The position numbers were made by a program, and so were the translations under genes. A stretch of 36,456 nt of DNA from Deltaproteobacteria bacterium (GTDB lineage: Bacteria; Desulfobacterota; Desulfuromonadia; Desulfuromonadales; Geopsychrobacteraceae): the NCBI GenBank assembly GCA_024280485.1, contig JAJRQB010000009.1, forward strand, positions 1 through 36,456. The letters run 5' to 3'. Positions 16,622 to 24,761 of this stretch are shown here, one piece after another. Below the pieces are notes generated by a model. It was not told the DNA's origin. It did not search any database and saw only the letters and a list, made by a program, of their open reading frames with translations. Numbering within the stretch: the stretch's first letter is position 1; every line of letters starts with the position of its first letter.

Positions 16622-16870
16622 CTAGTCCAGATGGGTATCAAACTCATTCGGATGCTTTAGATATTCGTCATAATTCATCTTGTAGCCGTGGGTCATCTCA
16701 ACGCACACCTCACTGATCCAGGATTCGACATGGCCCTTAACATCAACCTCGACCATCTCGGCCCCACAGCCGATGACACGTCCAGCAATATTCTTGTCGG
16801 TGTTTTCGACCCAGAGGAGTTGACCATCCTTGAATAGCCGACACATCCCTCGGTAATCGGTCCGGTTCAT
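16622..16870 (-). CDS. Small protein of unknown function
   Basis: 82 residues, not recognised. The N-terminal half (YRGMCRLFKDGQLLWVENTDKN) and the following IGCGAEMVEVDVKGHVESW read like a compact beta-rich fold; three cysteines, no signal peptide and no membrane segment. The ATG at 16870 is supported by an excellent AAAGGAGG 6 bases upstream; an earlier in-frame start at 16924 has none. It is a single gene with its own terminator-like hairpin, between the MITE-like element and the divergent M48 peptidase gene. The acidic C-terminus (NEFDTHLD) is unremarkable. That it is real rests on the ribosome binding site and on its natural-looking composition. Confidence 0.65.
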   Translation of the reverse strand: MNRTDYRGMCRLFKDGQLLWVENTDKNIAGRVIGCGAEMVEVDVKGHVESWISEVCVEMTHGYKMNYDEYLKHPNEFDTHLD

Positions 16871-17049
16871 AAGCACCTCCTTTGCTTGTGGGCAGGAGTT
16901 CGAACGCCTTATGCAGAGCGGCAAGATTAAGGACGACGACCGCCCGGTGATTCATTGCCACACCACCATTATACTCCCGCAGGACAATAAACATCAAAGG
17001 CGCGGTTAACGTGCCAAGGGGGACAGTTGCGACTGAGAATGTTACAGTT

Positions 17050-17058
17050 TGATATAGT
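17050..17058 (+). promoter_or_regulatory. Predicted extended -10 promoter of the M48 gene
   Basis: TGATATAGT: TATAGT (17053-17058, 5/6) preceded by TG with one base between. No good -35 at the usual distance; TTGCGA at 17027 is 20 bases away. A small CCTCC/GGAGG hairpin (about 17103-17117) lies in the leader. Confidence 0.4.
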
Positions 17059-17154
17059 CTTCTTTTGTGAAAGTCACTTTAACGCCCGTAAAAAATGTAG
17101 GTCCTCCAGAGGGAGGCTGTATAGAAAACCAAGACAGTGAAAGGGATACATAAA

Positions 17155-18699
17155 ATGGTATTGAGACAACTATTACTCTTGCTAATACTTGTATTTTTCG
17201 TCGGCTGTGCAGTCAATCCGGTGACTGGCAAGAAAGAATTAAGCCTGGTCAGTGAACAACAGGAACTTGCCATTGGTGCTCAACAGTATGCCCCGGCACG
17301 CCAATCTCAAGGAGGCGATTATACGGTGGATCACCAGTTAACCAGCTATGTCAGTCAGGTGGGGCAGAGGCTTGCTGCGGTGAGTGATCGAAAGCTGCCC
17401 TATGAATTCAAGGTATTAAATAGTTCCGTCCCTAACGCCTGGGCGCTGCCCGGCGGTAAAATTTCGATAAATCGTGGTCTGCTGACTGAATTGAAGAGTG
17501 AAGCAGAGTTGGCAGCAGTGCTCGGCCACGAGATTGTCCACGCAGCCGCCAAGCATGGTGTCCGAAGTATGTCAAAGGGGATGCTGCTGCAAACTGGCGT
17601 GATCGGAGCAGCTATTGCGAGCCAGGGGACAGATTATGCGAATATGGTCCAGACGGGCACAAGCATTGGAGCCCAACTGATCACCCAGAAGTACGGACGC
17701 GACGCCGAGCGCGAGTCGGATCTCTACGGCATGCAATACATGGTACGAGCTGGCTATGACCCACAGGGGGCCGTCGATCTACAGCGCACCTTCGTCAAGC
17801 TGTCAGAAGCCAAGCAGCAAGACTGGATTAATGGTCTCTTTGCCAGTCACCCACCATCACAAGAACGCCTACAGAATAACATTGAACTCCTGGCTAAGCT
17901 CCCCAGAGGGGGAGACATGGGTGTCGCGCGTTATCGCACTATGATCGCACATTTGGTTCGTACCAAACCTGCTTACGAAGCCTACGATAAGGGCCGGGAG
18001 GCACTAACAAAAGATGACCTGACCGCAGCCAGGCGTCTGACCAAACAAGCCATCGCACTAGAACCAAAAGAGGGCAGTTTCTACGGGCTGATGGGCGATG
18101 TGGAACAAAAAGTCGACCGGCTGAAATCTGCCCTCCAGCAATACGACAAAGCAACCAGCTTAAATCCAAACTTCTTTTACTATTATCTGCAACGCGGCAA
18201 ACTGAACGAGCAGATGAATCTTGTCAATCAAGCACAATCTGACCTGGAGCGCAGCATCAAACTGCTCCCCACCGCTGACGCCTATAACTCACTCGGTAAT
18301 TTGGCTAAAAAATCGGGTCGCCTTGCTGAGGCCAAGGGCCACTATGCCAAAGTAGCGAACAACCAGACCGAACTGGGAAAACAGGCATACAGTTCCTTGC
18401 TGGATCTGGACCTGAAAGAGAATCCCGCCAAATATGTAAAAGTCCGGATTGGGCAGAATTCTCAAGGAGAAATCGTTGCCCAGATCACTAACCCAACCCC
18501 TCAAAATATCCACCAGATCGCACTGATCGTTCGATACAAGGATGTAACGGGAAAGACGCGACAGATAAAGCGCAACCTGGCAGGGACAGTCGCTGCCGGG
18601 AAACAGCAGCTCTTTGATCTCGGACTGACCGGCAAACTGACTGCGGAGCAGATCAAAACACTGCAAGCCGGAATTACGGGAGCTCAAGTAGCTCACTGA
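17155..18699 (+). CDS. M48 family metallopeptidase lipoprotein with TPR-like repeats
   Basis: 514 residues. A lipoprotein signal (MVLRQLLLLLILVFFVGC, lipidated Cys18) is followed by an M48 peptidase domain: HEIVH at residues 125-129 gives two zinc ligands and the catalytic Glu126, and DAERESD at 183-189 supplies the third ligand (Glu185). After about 260 come TPR-like repeats (roughly 265-400) and a C-terminal beta region (about 420-500). This resembles BepA-type periplasmic proteases that survey outer-membrane protein assembly. GTG at 17137 is an alternative start, but ATG 17155 is preceded by AAGGGA at a usable distance and gives a normal signal peptide. A periplasmic quality-control role is inferred from the family. 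Confidence 0.9.
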   Translation: MVLRQLLLLLILVFFVGCAVNPVTGKKELSLVSEQQELAIGAQQYAPARQSQGGDYTVDHQLTSYVSQVGQRLAAVSDRKLPYEFKVLNSSVPNAWALPGGKISINRGLLTELKSEAELAAVLGHEIVHAAAKHGVRSMSKGMLLQTGVIGAAIASQGTDYANMVQTGTSIGAQLITQKYGRDAERESDLYGMQYMVRAGYDPQGAVDLQRTFVKLSEAKQQDWINGLFASHPPSQERLQNNIELLAKLPRGGDMGVARYRTMIAHLVRTKPAYEAYDKGREALTKDDLTAARRLTKQAIALEPKEGSFYGLMGDVEQKVDRLKSALQQYDKATSLNPNFFYYYLQRGKLNEQMNLVNQAQSDLERSIKLLPTADAYNSLGNLAKKSGRLAEAKGHYAKVANNQTELGKQAYSSLLDLDLKENPAKYVKVRIGQNSQGEIVAQITNPTPQNIHQIALIVRYKDVTGKTRQIKRNLAGTVAAGKQQLFDLGLTGKLTAEQIKTLQAGITGAQVAH

Positions 18700-18731
18700 G
18701 AGGTGCGGATATGAGTAAGCCTGTTTGCATT

Positions 18732-18760
18732 GCTACACAAAGTAGCCCCTGATTTTTTTT
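18732..18760 (+). terminator. Weak intrinsic terminator after the M48 gene
   Basis: GCTAC/GTAGC stem with a five-base loop (18732-18746), then six bases and a run of eight T (18753-18760). The gap between stem and T run weakens it. Confidence 0.35.
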
Positions 18761-18770
18761 CTGAGTAAAG

Positions 18771-19055
18771 ATGAACACCAGCAGGATTGAAAAACTGGAT
18801 ACCTATCTCTTCTTCTTGGATGACAAAGCAAGAGTCATAGAGACAGCAACTCTTTCACGTGCGCTCCCATTCGTAGCAGAGGTGGGTCTGACTTTCTCTA
18901 AAGAGTTGAAGGTACCAGCAGGTGCCGAAGCGATCGCCTTTGGCTATATTGGTGAGACGGGACGCAACGGCGGGGGAGGCTCTGACCACGCTGGTGGCGG
19001 TGGCGGTGGCGGAATGGAAGATTTCTACAATCTGTCTAAAAGAGTGAAATCGTAG
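18771..19055 (+). CDS. Small Gly-rich protein of unknown function
   Basis: 94 residues, not recognised. Residues 1-60 read as a compact domain with alternating hydrophobics (YLFFLDDKARVIETATL and LPFVAEVGLTF), then a Gly-rich linker from about 65 to 82 with GGGGSDHAGGGGGGG, and a short basic C-terminus. No signal peptide. A stop codon lies immediately upstream in frame, so the ATG is the only sensible start, but the ribosome binding site is weak. It lies between the M48 gene and the convergent RNase H gene. The composition and conserved-looking core favour a real gene or the surviving end of a longer one. Confidence 0.5.
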   Translation: MNTSRIEKLDTYLFFLDDKARVIETATLSRALPFVAEVGLTFSKELKVPAGAEAIAFGYIGETGRNGGGGSDHAGGGGGGGMEDFYNLSKRVKS

Positions 19056-19066
19056 CAGATTTATCT

Positions 19067-19546
19067 TCAGCGTGACTCTTCTCGCAGCGCCTTGCGCGAT
19101 GCGCGATCCACCAAGGTGAAAAGCTCTTCAATGTCACCTTTTTGCTTCGACAATCGATGTCCTTTGACTTTAATTAAGTCACAATCGAGCTGATCGGTCA
19201 GGCGATAAAACTCTTGGTAGAGCTCATGATTTATGAGGATCTCACCTTGCGCTGAACGATAATCGTTTCGCTCCAGATGGTCACGTCTACCCGGTAATCC
19301 TATCGTGTTTTGAGAGTCCGTGAATACCTTCAGCCTAGGCCCCGACAATTGAATCTCATCCAGTGCCCATAACAAAGTCTGTAACTCAAGCCGCGTTGAA
19401 GAGGTATGCTCAAAACGCCGCAGCTTCACTCGTGATTTCAACTCAGCCCAATCAAGGTCAGGTTCAACCACCACAAGGTACGCCCCATAACCAACTTTTG
19501 TTTGAGGGTTCACGCTGCTATCGGTGAAAAGAAATCGCTCGAGCAT
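19067..19546 (-). CDS. Ribonuclease H fold protein (type I-like)
   Basis: 159 residues. The four acidic catalytic positions of RNase HI are present in order: Asp9 in FTDSS, Glu54 in TRLELQTLLWAL, Asp77 in VFTDSQN and Asp147 in LVDRASRKAL. The His near residue 130 (VKGHRLS) fits the flexible loop. Such enzymes cut the RNA strand of RNA-DNA hybrids; stand-alone divergent members are common beside the housekeeping rnhA, so a main or accessory role cannot be decided. The gene is single, on the minus strand, convergent with the Gly-rich small gene (11 bases between stops) and with no co-oriented partner close by. The N-terminus begins directly with strand 1, so the start looks right. Confidence 0.85.
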   Translation of the reverse strand: MLERFLFTDSSVNPQTKVGYGAYLVVVEPDLDWAELKSRVKLRRFEHTSSTRLELQTLLWALDEIQLSGPRLKVFTDSQNTIGLPGRRDHLERNDYRSAQGEILINHELYQEFYRLTDQLDCDLIKVKGHRLSKQKGDIEELFTLVDRASRKALREESR

Positions 19547-19683
19547 TAAGAGTCGCCTGATACATCGATATTGATGAGATCAAAAGTGAGAAGCAGCGAC
19601 GCATCGGCCATACCGAACAGTGAACAAGACCAAAGCTGCCTCCTCCCAGAACTCATCAGATTACATTTATCCTCTCAAACGAA

Positions 19684-19716
19684 ACAGGGGAGAAGCCAAG
19701 CTGGCCTCTCCCCTGT
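19684..19716 (-). terminator. Terminator of the five-lipoprotein operon
   Basis: ACAGGGGAGA (19684-19693) pairs with TCTCCCCTGT (19707-19716); GCCA/TGGC extends the stem around a 3-base loop. On the minus strand TTTCGTTT follows. It begins 33 bases after the last stop of the operon. Confidence 0.75.
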
Positions 19717-19748
19717 CTATACACAATAATCTTTGCAAATTAAAGTCT

Positions 19749-20699
19749 TTATCTGGACCAGGTTTTACTCAAGGAATCCATCAATTCATAAGCCAGAATT
19801 TGCCCGGCATCAGCGGGATCGGGGCCTTGAGCAACGAAGCCATTCTCTGTCGCTACGTAACGCGATGATTGTTGATTTTCAGCACTCATCTCCGATTCCG
19901 AAACAGTTGCATTCGCGAGTAGCATTCCACTTGCAACCTCTTTAGCCGAAACCTTGAAAAGATAGTCTCCAGACACATCTGGGCGTTCAGAAACAAGGAT
20001 TTCAACGAAAATATCAGCATAGCCCTTCAATGCCTGAATTTCCATGGTCTTGACTGAACTTCCCTTTTTGCCATCATCAGCTGCAATTAAACGTAGAATG
20101 GCTGTACGATCTACAAGGTTAGCTCCGTTGGCCAGAAGAACTCCGGAAAACCCTTCTTCAAACTGCCATTCTGAGGTTTCTCTCAATGGTCTGCGAGCCT
20201 TATCTGCGACGCGAGTCTCAAAGGAAATGTCTTGTTGTTTCTGAATCGCAAGGGTCCCCTCTAGCGTCACTCGATCTTCAGATTTGTTGATGTCGTCACC
20301 AATGAACGAGACGAGTTTGGTTGAGCTCGGGGACTGATCATTCGTCCCCTTGAGTGCACCCTGCGCAACGACTTTTTCATTGATCACGCGCCGTACACCA
20401 CTGGTCCATTCACGAACATTGTCACTCAGTTCGCGGTTCAGATATATGGCAATGCGTGGTTGTTTTTGCCCGACATAAGCCCTGCGGAAAGACTCTTCGA
20501 TCAAAGAGTTATCAACTCCCGCCGATACCTCCATGACTTCAGCCTGATAAGCTCCCTGCAGTCCCTCTTCCATAGTCGGGGCCTGCAAACTCTGCAACAT
20601 CGGGACGGTTCCGGCAGGCGTCTCCTGCTCAAGATAAACCGTTTTTGCGCATCCACCGAGCAACAGAACCAAGATAAATAGTAAACCAAGCGCCCTCAT
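19749..20699 (-). CDS. Lipoprotein, last gene of the operon (unknown function)
   Basis: 316 residues. Lipoprotein signal MRALGLLFILVLLLGGC, Cys17 lipidated. After a Pro/Gln-rich spacer the region PRIAIYLNRELSDNV (about 80-95) and later SFIGDDINKSEDRVTLEG look like the alternating strands of LpoB/CsgG-type folds; the last 100 residues include YLFKVSAKEVASG and a C-terminal helix. I would not name a family with confidence. It starts 2 bases after the stop of the YcfL-like gene and ends just before a strong terminator, so it is the final gene of a single transcript. The pairing with an LpoB-like protein upstream suggests two related periplasmic lipoproteins working together. Confidence 0.72.
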   Translation of the reverse strand: MRALGLLFILVLLLGGCAKTVYLEQETPAGTVPMLQSLQAPTMEEGLQGAYQAEVMEVSAGVDNSLIEESFRRAYVGQKQPRIAIYLNRELSDNVREWTSGVRRVINEKVVAQGALKGTNDQSPSSTKLVSFIGDDINKSEDRVTLEGTLAIQKQQDISFETRVADKARRPLRETSEWQFEEGFSGVLLANGANLVDRTAILRLIAADDGKKGSSVKTMEIQALKGYADIFVEILVSERPDVSGDYLFKVSAKEVASGMLLANATVSESEMSAENQQSSRYVATENGFVAQGPDPADAGQILAYELMDSLSKTWSR

Positions 20700-20701
20700 A
20701 T

Positions 20702-21163
20702 TCAGCGTCCTTCCCTGAGTTCAATATAGTAATAAGCGACTTGAGACGTTTTGGTAGAAAATTCCTTATAAGCGCCAATTCCATTTGCTGGCAAAAGAAC
20801 GCGACGCCAGGCACTCGGACTTTCTACCGGAACCTGGTATTGATCGAAAAAGGTAATTCGACCTTCGATCTGCAGAGGATAATCGGTTCTGTTCCGCAGG
20901 ACACCCCAAGCTTCAAGGGTACCAGTTGCGGTTCGCTTACTGTTGGTCGATTCAACCGCAATTTTTCCTGTCTTCCCAGCCTCTCTGCCATGCCACTTTT
21001 GAAGACTTTCATCTATAATATTGACGGTATTCAGCCTGATACCAGCATTTGGTGCTGCCGGGTCATTTACGCGAACACCAGGAGCTGCGCCCTCGTTTAT
21101 ATCGATTGGCGCGCAGCCATATGTGCATAAAATTAATAGAACAAAAATCAGATACCAACGCAT
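20702..21163 (-). CDS. YcfL-like (DUF1425) periplasmic lipoprotein
   Basis: 153 residues. Signal MRWYLIFVLLILCTYGC with Cys17 as lipid site, then a short linker and one beta-sandwich domain with LRNRTDYPLQIEGRITFFD and LPANGIGAYKEFST, the pattern of DUF1425/YcfL proteins. In Escherichia coli ycfL lies directly before lpoB, and the same association with an LpoB-like gene recurs here, which supports the call. ATG 21163 follows GGAGG at 5 bases; the upstream TTG at 21175 is not needed. The protein has no enzyme-like motif. An accessory role to the LpoB-like lipoprotein is inferred from gene association only. Confidence 0.72.
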   Translation of the reverse strand: MRWYLIFVLLILCTYGCAPIDINEGAAPGVRVNDPAAPNAGIRLNTVNIIDESLQKWHGREAGKTGKIAVESTNSKRTATGTLEAWGVLRNRTDYPLQIEGRITFFDQYQVPVESPSAWRRVLLPANGIGAYKEFSTKTSQVAYYYIELREGR

Positions 21164-21201
21164 GCTCACCTCCAAAATTCCCCCAATTAGTTAAAAAGTA
21201 A

Positions 21202-22446
21202 CTAGTTCAAAGCAGGCCGTGAACGAACCCATAACAACTGGTTACCTCGTGAATCTGTCATGACCTTTCCAGTCTTCGCAGGGAGACCAACCTCGTTGCC
21301 ATCTATAGTCGTGAAAGATACAGATAAACTCTCGGCAGCGGAATGTGGCAGTGTCATGACATGGACAACATCAGGAAGGTTGTTCCAGTAGCGCGTGTCA
21401 GCATGAGGCTTTGCATTCATAGCAACCAAGGTTACCACTCCACCAACCGCACCTAGCGCAGCACCAACCTCCGCCATGTGCCCGGAGCCTTGGATAAGGG
21501 TCGAGGCCAGGACAACAGACGAGGAGACCTCTGTAAGTGCTGTTCCGATTTTCATGCCACGCTTCAGAAAAACGGCTTGACCTTCAAGGATTTTATCTAT
21601 CCCGCGACCTCCGCGAGTAGACGCTTGAAAGAAAATATCTTCCATCGGATACGCTTGTAGCGGCTCATCCAATCCGACAAAGGCACGTTTCTCCAGAAAG
21701 TTTTTACCTCTGCGATATTTCAACTCAGCATGTCCAAGGCCATCCGCCACTTTACGTGGCGAATTCCCGGTTTCAATCAGAACCAACGTGGAATCACCCG
21801 CCACAGGAAAAACAAAGTCTGGGCGATACTTTCTCACCTCATCAAAAGCCTCTTCCGCGAGAGAATTATCGCCCAACTTCTGTGACGCCCACCCCTCCAG
21901 AACAAGCATGAGAGCAAAATCGCAGCGATGTTGGTCTTCTTCAGCAAAGGCGTCCTGAATTACACCACTCTTAAAGCAAGCTCGCGCGTTTTCATAATCT
22001 GCTTCGAGCAGATAAAGAATTCCACGATAATAATACGCCATAGCCCGCTCATAGGGCTCACCCTTATAATCTTTAGCGCCTTCTTCATGCCAAAGGCTGC
22101 GCGCCTGAGTTGCCTGAGCGTTATTCGCGTAAACAGATTCAATGTGCTGAAGAGCTTGATCAAATGACGTTTCTGCCAACCGGTACTCACCCAGCTCCAT
22201 CGCTGCGACACCGGCCTGAAGAAGATTAAGGACCTGATTACGAGTTCCCTCCAGAAGAACCTTTGAATACATCGGCTTCAGAACTTCAGGCTTATCGCTG
22301 AGATATTGGGTCATGACCTCAGGCGGAACAGCAACTAGTTTGTTCTGGGTCGCTGCAGCGCAGCCACCCAGAACAAACAAAACAAGGGCAAGGAACCCAA
22401 ATTTAACGGTAGACGATGTCATCTTGAGCTGACTTCTTGAATTCAT
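21202..22446 (-). CDS. COG3014-like lipoprotein with TPR region
   Basis: About 414 residues. Lipoprotein signal ending LVLFVLGGC, then a helical TPR-like half (about 60-230 with AGVAAMELGEYRLAETSFDQ and YYYRGILYLLEADYENARAC), then a region with a hydrophobic Gly-rich segment (VGAALGAVGGVVTLV) and a C-terminal beta part ending in SFTTIDGNEVGLP. This matches uncharacterised COG3014-type lipoproteins found beside YcfL- and LpoB-like genes in gammaproteobacteria. Start: ATG 22446 has GGAG 8 bases upstream and lies within the end of the preceding gene; ATG 22422 is an alternative. The overlap of 44 bases with the LpoB-like gene implies coupled translation. Confidence 0.75.
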   Translation of the reverse strand: MNSRSQLKMTSSTVKFGFLALVLFVLGGCAAATQNKLVAVPPEVMTQYLSDKPEVLKPMYSKVLLEGTRNQVLNLLQAGVAAMELGEYRLAETSFDQALQHIESVYANNAQATQARSLWHEEGAKDYKGEPYERAMAYYYRGILYLLEADYENARACFKSGVIQDAFAEEDQHRCDFALMLVLEGWASQKLGDNSLAEEAFDEVRKYRPDFVFPVAGDSTLVLIETGNSPRKVADGLGHAELKYRRGKNFLEKRAFVGLDEPLQAYPMEDIFFQASTRGGRGIDKILEGQAVFLKRGMKIGTALTEVSSSVVLASTLIQGSGHMAEVGAALGAVGGVVTLVAMNAKPHADTRYWNNLPDVVHVMTLPHSAAESLSVSFTTIDGNEVGLPAKTGKVMTDSRGNQLLWVRSRPALN

Positions 22447-23041
22447 ACATACCACTCCATACAATGATTCCACTTTCCAAGTCGACCATTTCAAACGTAA
22501 TCAACTGATAGCGTGATGCAAGCCCCGTTTTTGTCTGAACTGAATCTTGCGAAGTGATTCTTCCACCGAGACGAAAGTCTGCCCCCGCCTGTGCTTTAGC
22601 TGTACCGATAGTTCCCGTTGTGACGGCTCCCTGGCGTTTTAAATCACGTTCCTTGGCAACCATGTCAGAAAAGTGCCTGCCGACAAAAACCATCCGTCCA
22701 TTGGCGGCCCGGTTAAGACCGATCCGCATGCGGTCGGTAATCATGTTCTTATTAATGCGAGTCGCACCTTCATTGCGAAAATACTCGGAATCGAGAATTA
22801 TTCGTGGAGCGACACTACGGCCGGCCAAAAGTGGATTAGACATCATGTCTCGAATCATCTGATCCGTCATTCCCACGATATCCTGGGATTCCATTCCGAT
22901 ACCGGCAACGGCTCCCGTCGTCGATGGGTCCTCGTAAAGAGTCGGTCTTCCTGCAGCATTATTGACCCGAGTCGTAACGGTTGTGCACCCTACAGCCATA
23001 AAAATTACGGCAACGGCAAAAATAGATTTACATATGGTCAT
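22403..23041 (-). CDS. LpoB-like penicillin-binding-protein activator lipoprotein
   Basis: About 212 residues. Lipoprotein signal (MTICKSIFAVAVIFMAVGC, Cys19) followed by a single domain with DQMIRDMMSNPLLAG, RIILDSEYFRNEG, TRINKNMITDRMRIGLNR and GRMVFVGRHFSDMV, the characteristic run of the LpoB family. In Escherichia coli LpoB is an outer-membrane lipoprotein that crosses the periplasm to activate the peptidoglycan synthase PBP1B. Here no long disordered linker precedes the domain, so reach across the periplasm may differ. Two further in-frame starts lie 9 and 18 bases upstream; 23041 gives the most typical signal peptide. No penicillin-binding protein gene is in the window. Confidence 0.82.
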   Translation of the reverse strand: MTICKSIFAVAVIFMAVGCTTVTTRVNNAAGRPTLYEDPSTTGAVAGIGMESQDIVGMTDQMIRDMMSNPLLAGRSVAPRIILDSEYFRNEGATRINKNMITDRMRIGLNRAANGRMVFVGRHFSDMVAKERDLKRQGAVTTGTIGTAKAQAGADFRLGGRITSQDSVQTKTGLASRYQLITFEMVDLESGIIVWSGMYEFKKSAQDDIVYR

Positions 23042-23083
23042 AGCTTCCATCCAAGGCAAGTGTCTTTAATTTGGAGTTAAATA

Positions 23084-23626
23084 CTAACGAACAGCTCGTG
23101 ATGCTCTCCAGAGAGCCGCAGAATACTGCTGCTTAAACTCAGGATAAATACCATTACATGCGTCAAGAGCATCTTTATAGTGCTCACTTGTAGAATATTT
23201 GACATACAGATAAACGGCCATATCATCCACGCTATTAAAGGACAAATCGGATGCTGCCATGATAGCTTCGCGTCCACCAGCAGCCTTGATGGCAATTTCT
23301 TTACCGATTTTATTTCCGACTTTCTTGCCGAGGAAGCCGCCGATAAAAGGAATTTGCTCCATCGCTTTAGCACCAGCATAGGCTCCGACTGCGCCACCAA
23401 TTGCACCTGCAGCTTTGGCCTTTACGGCACTATCAACCCACTCTGCAAGGACGTCATCGGTGGTATATGGGCACATATACTTTCCAGTATTACTGGCGAT
23501 CGGAGTGGGAGCAGTAAGCTGGTCCGGTTGAGCCATCTTCATCGCCGGCGCACAACCCGATGCCATAACAGTCAAAGCTACAAGACCCACTAACATAAAT
23601 TTCTTCATCGACTTGATACTCATCAT
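23084..23626 (-). CDS. Glycine-zipper lipoprotein, first gene of the operon
   Basis: 180 residues. Lipoprotein signal with LVALTVMASGC, then a mature protein with a glycine-zipper-like segment (GAIGGAVGAYAGAKAMEQ and IGGFLGKKVGNKIGKEI, about residues 70-110), which in other proteins packs membrane helices or oligomers. The C-terminal part is helical with two cysteines. Not assigned to a named family. The first of two ATGs (23626, 23623) follows GAGGGAG; an open frame extends upstream to 23758 but its composition and lack of a ribosome binding site argue against it. The gene opens the lipoprotein operon, with a long leader and a hairpin (23676-23702) ahead of it. Confidence 0.7.
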   Translation of the reverse strand: MMSIKSMKKFMLVGLVALTVMASGCAPAMKMAQPDQLTAPTPIASNTGKYMCPYTTDDVLAEWVDSAVKAKAAGAIGGAVGAYAGAKAMEQIPFIGGFLGKKVGNKIGKEIAIKAAGGREAIMAASDLSFNSVDDMAVYLYVKYSTSEHYKDALDACNGIYPEFKQQYSAALWRASRAVR

Positions 23627-23675
23627 TCTTCTCCCTCTTGCAAAAGTGTTGGTTAATAAGGCACATTTAAACGTA

Positions 23676-23702
23676 GATCTCTCTTCCCAATAAAGAGAGA
23701 TC
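23676..23702 (-). promoter_or_regulatory. Hairpin in the leader of the lipoprotein operon
   Basis: GATCTCTCTT (23676-23685) pairs perfectly with AAGAGAGATC (23693-23702) around a 7-base loop. It lies 50 bases before the first start codon, within the predicted transcript, so it may affect mRNA stability or translation. Confidence 0.5.
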
Positions 23703-23873
23703 AGACTGATTTTATTTATGGTTTTTGAGGCAGGTAAAAAAAAACACCTCTCCAACAAAAAGAAATAGTGTTAGAAAAGTGCTTCCGGCTTCCCTCCAAA
23801 ATAGATTTATAAATACAATTCAGTGCGGCAGATTCTTCATGCGTTATTTCATAACAAGATTCTAAACGTAGTT

Positions 23874-23902
23874 AAAATACATTGAGGCTCTCTAAAGATC
23901 AA
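23874..23902 (-). promoter_or_regulatory. Possible promoter of the lipoprotein operon
   Basis: On the minus strand TTGATC (23902-23897) and TATTTT (23879-23874) at 17 bases, each 4/6. The 388-base gap 23627-24014 is A+T-rich and holds no gene; it would give a leader of about 240 bases. Confidence 0.35.
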
Positions 23903-24014
23903 GCTAGAAATTAATTCCTAAGGGTCAAGTAGATTCGAGAAGACTTATATAATTTAGCAACTTACTGCCTTTATTAGAAAAATTCCGTGAAAGTCTTACA
24001 ATTCACTGTTCTGA

Positions 24015-24707
24015 CTACTGACTACGACTCGCCTTCTCTTCGAGTCCAGACAGGCCGAAACGGCGACGCAGTTCGGTGTAGACCCGTTCAGGCGGGAGGT
24101 CATAGTAACCAAGCAGGACCAACACATGGAAGAAGAGATCAGCAACTTCACCAATGATTTCTTGTTTGACACCACCCTTGCCGGCGACGGCAGTCTCTGT
24201 TGCCTCTTCGCCAATCTTACCGAGAATCTTGTCAAGGCCCTTATCAAACAGTGACTTCACGTAAGACTTTTCACCATCTGCCAACTGCTTACGCTCCTGA
24301 ATGATATTATAGAGCGCTTCGAGAATGTCCTGTCGGGCATAGACAGTTGCAACATCGACCAACTTGTCTCCGCCCTCCTTGATCTCTCCATCCCACTGAC
24401 GATAGAAACAGCTGCGCTGCCCGGTGTGACAGGCGGCACCCTGCTGTTCGATCTTGATCAGCAGGCAGTCGTTATCGCAATCGAAACGGATCTCTTTGAC
24501 ATGCTGCAGATGGCCGGAGGACTCCCCCTTCATCCACTGCTTCTGGCGTGAGCGCGAGTAGTAATGCACCTTGCCAGTCGCCAGCGTCTGCTCGACAGCC
24601 TCGGCGTTCATGTAGGCCATCATCAGCACTTCCCCGGTTTCATTATCCTGGGTGATCGCTGGAATCAGGCCGTTATCGTCAAATTTGAGTTGTTCGATCA
24701 GGGACAT
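24015..24707 (-). CDS. hisI: Bifunctional phosphoribosyl-AMP cyclohydrolase / phosphoribosyl-ATP pyrophosphatase HisIE
   Basis: 230 residues catalysing two early steps of histidine synthesis: removal of pyrophosphate from PR-ATP and ring opening of PR-AMP. The HisI domain (about 1-110) has the metal-site cysteines Cys77, Cys93 and Cys100 in DCDND and [10 protein letters not shown]; the HisE domain (about 118-220) has [15 protein letters not shown] and [13 protein letters not shown] with the acidic metal ligands. ATG 24707 follows GGAG at 6 bases; a TTG 12 bases earlier is not needed. It is the last gene of the his block, separated from hisF by a perfect palindrome. A tandem GACTAC-type repeat forms the very end of the gene. 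Confidence 0.96.
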   Translation of the reverse strand: MSLIEQLKFDDNGLIPAITQDNETGEVLMMAYMNAEAVEQTLATGKVHYYSRSRQKQWMKGESSGHLQHVKEIRFDCDNDCLLIKIEQQGAACHTGQRSCFYRQWDGEIKEGGDKLVDVATVYARQDILEALYNIIQERKQLADGEKSYVKSLFDKGLDKILGKIGEEATETAVAGKGGVKQEIIGEVADLFFHVLVLLGYYDLPPERVYTELRRRFGLSGLEEKASRSQ

Positions 24708-24727
24708 TGAATACTCCAAACTACTAC

Positions 24728-24752
24728 GGGGACAGAATTCAATTCTGTCCCC
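24728..24752. repeat. Perfect 12+12 palindrome between hisF and hisI (REP-like)
   Basis: GGGGACAGAATT, one base, then its exact reverse complement. It fills the 54-base gap between hisF and hisI. The GGGGACAG/CTGTCCCC ends resemble dispersed palindromes seen in deltaproteobacterial genomes, an association from memory rather than a search. It could stabilise or attenuate the his mRNA. Confidence 0.7.
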
Positions 24753-24761
24753 TGTTTATTA

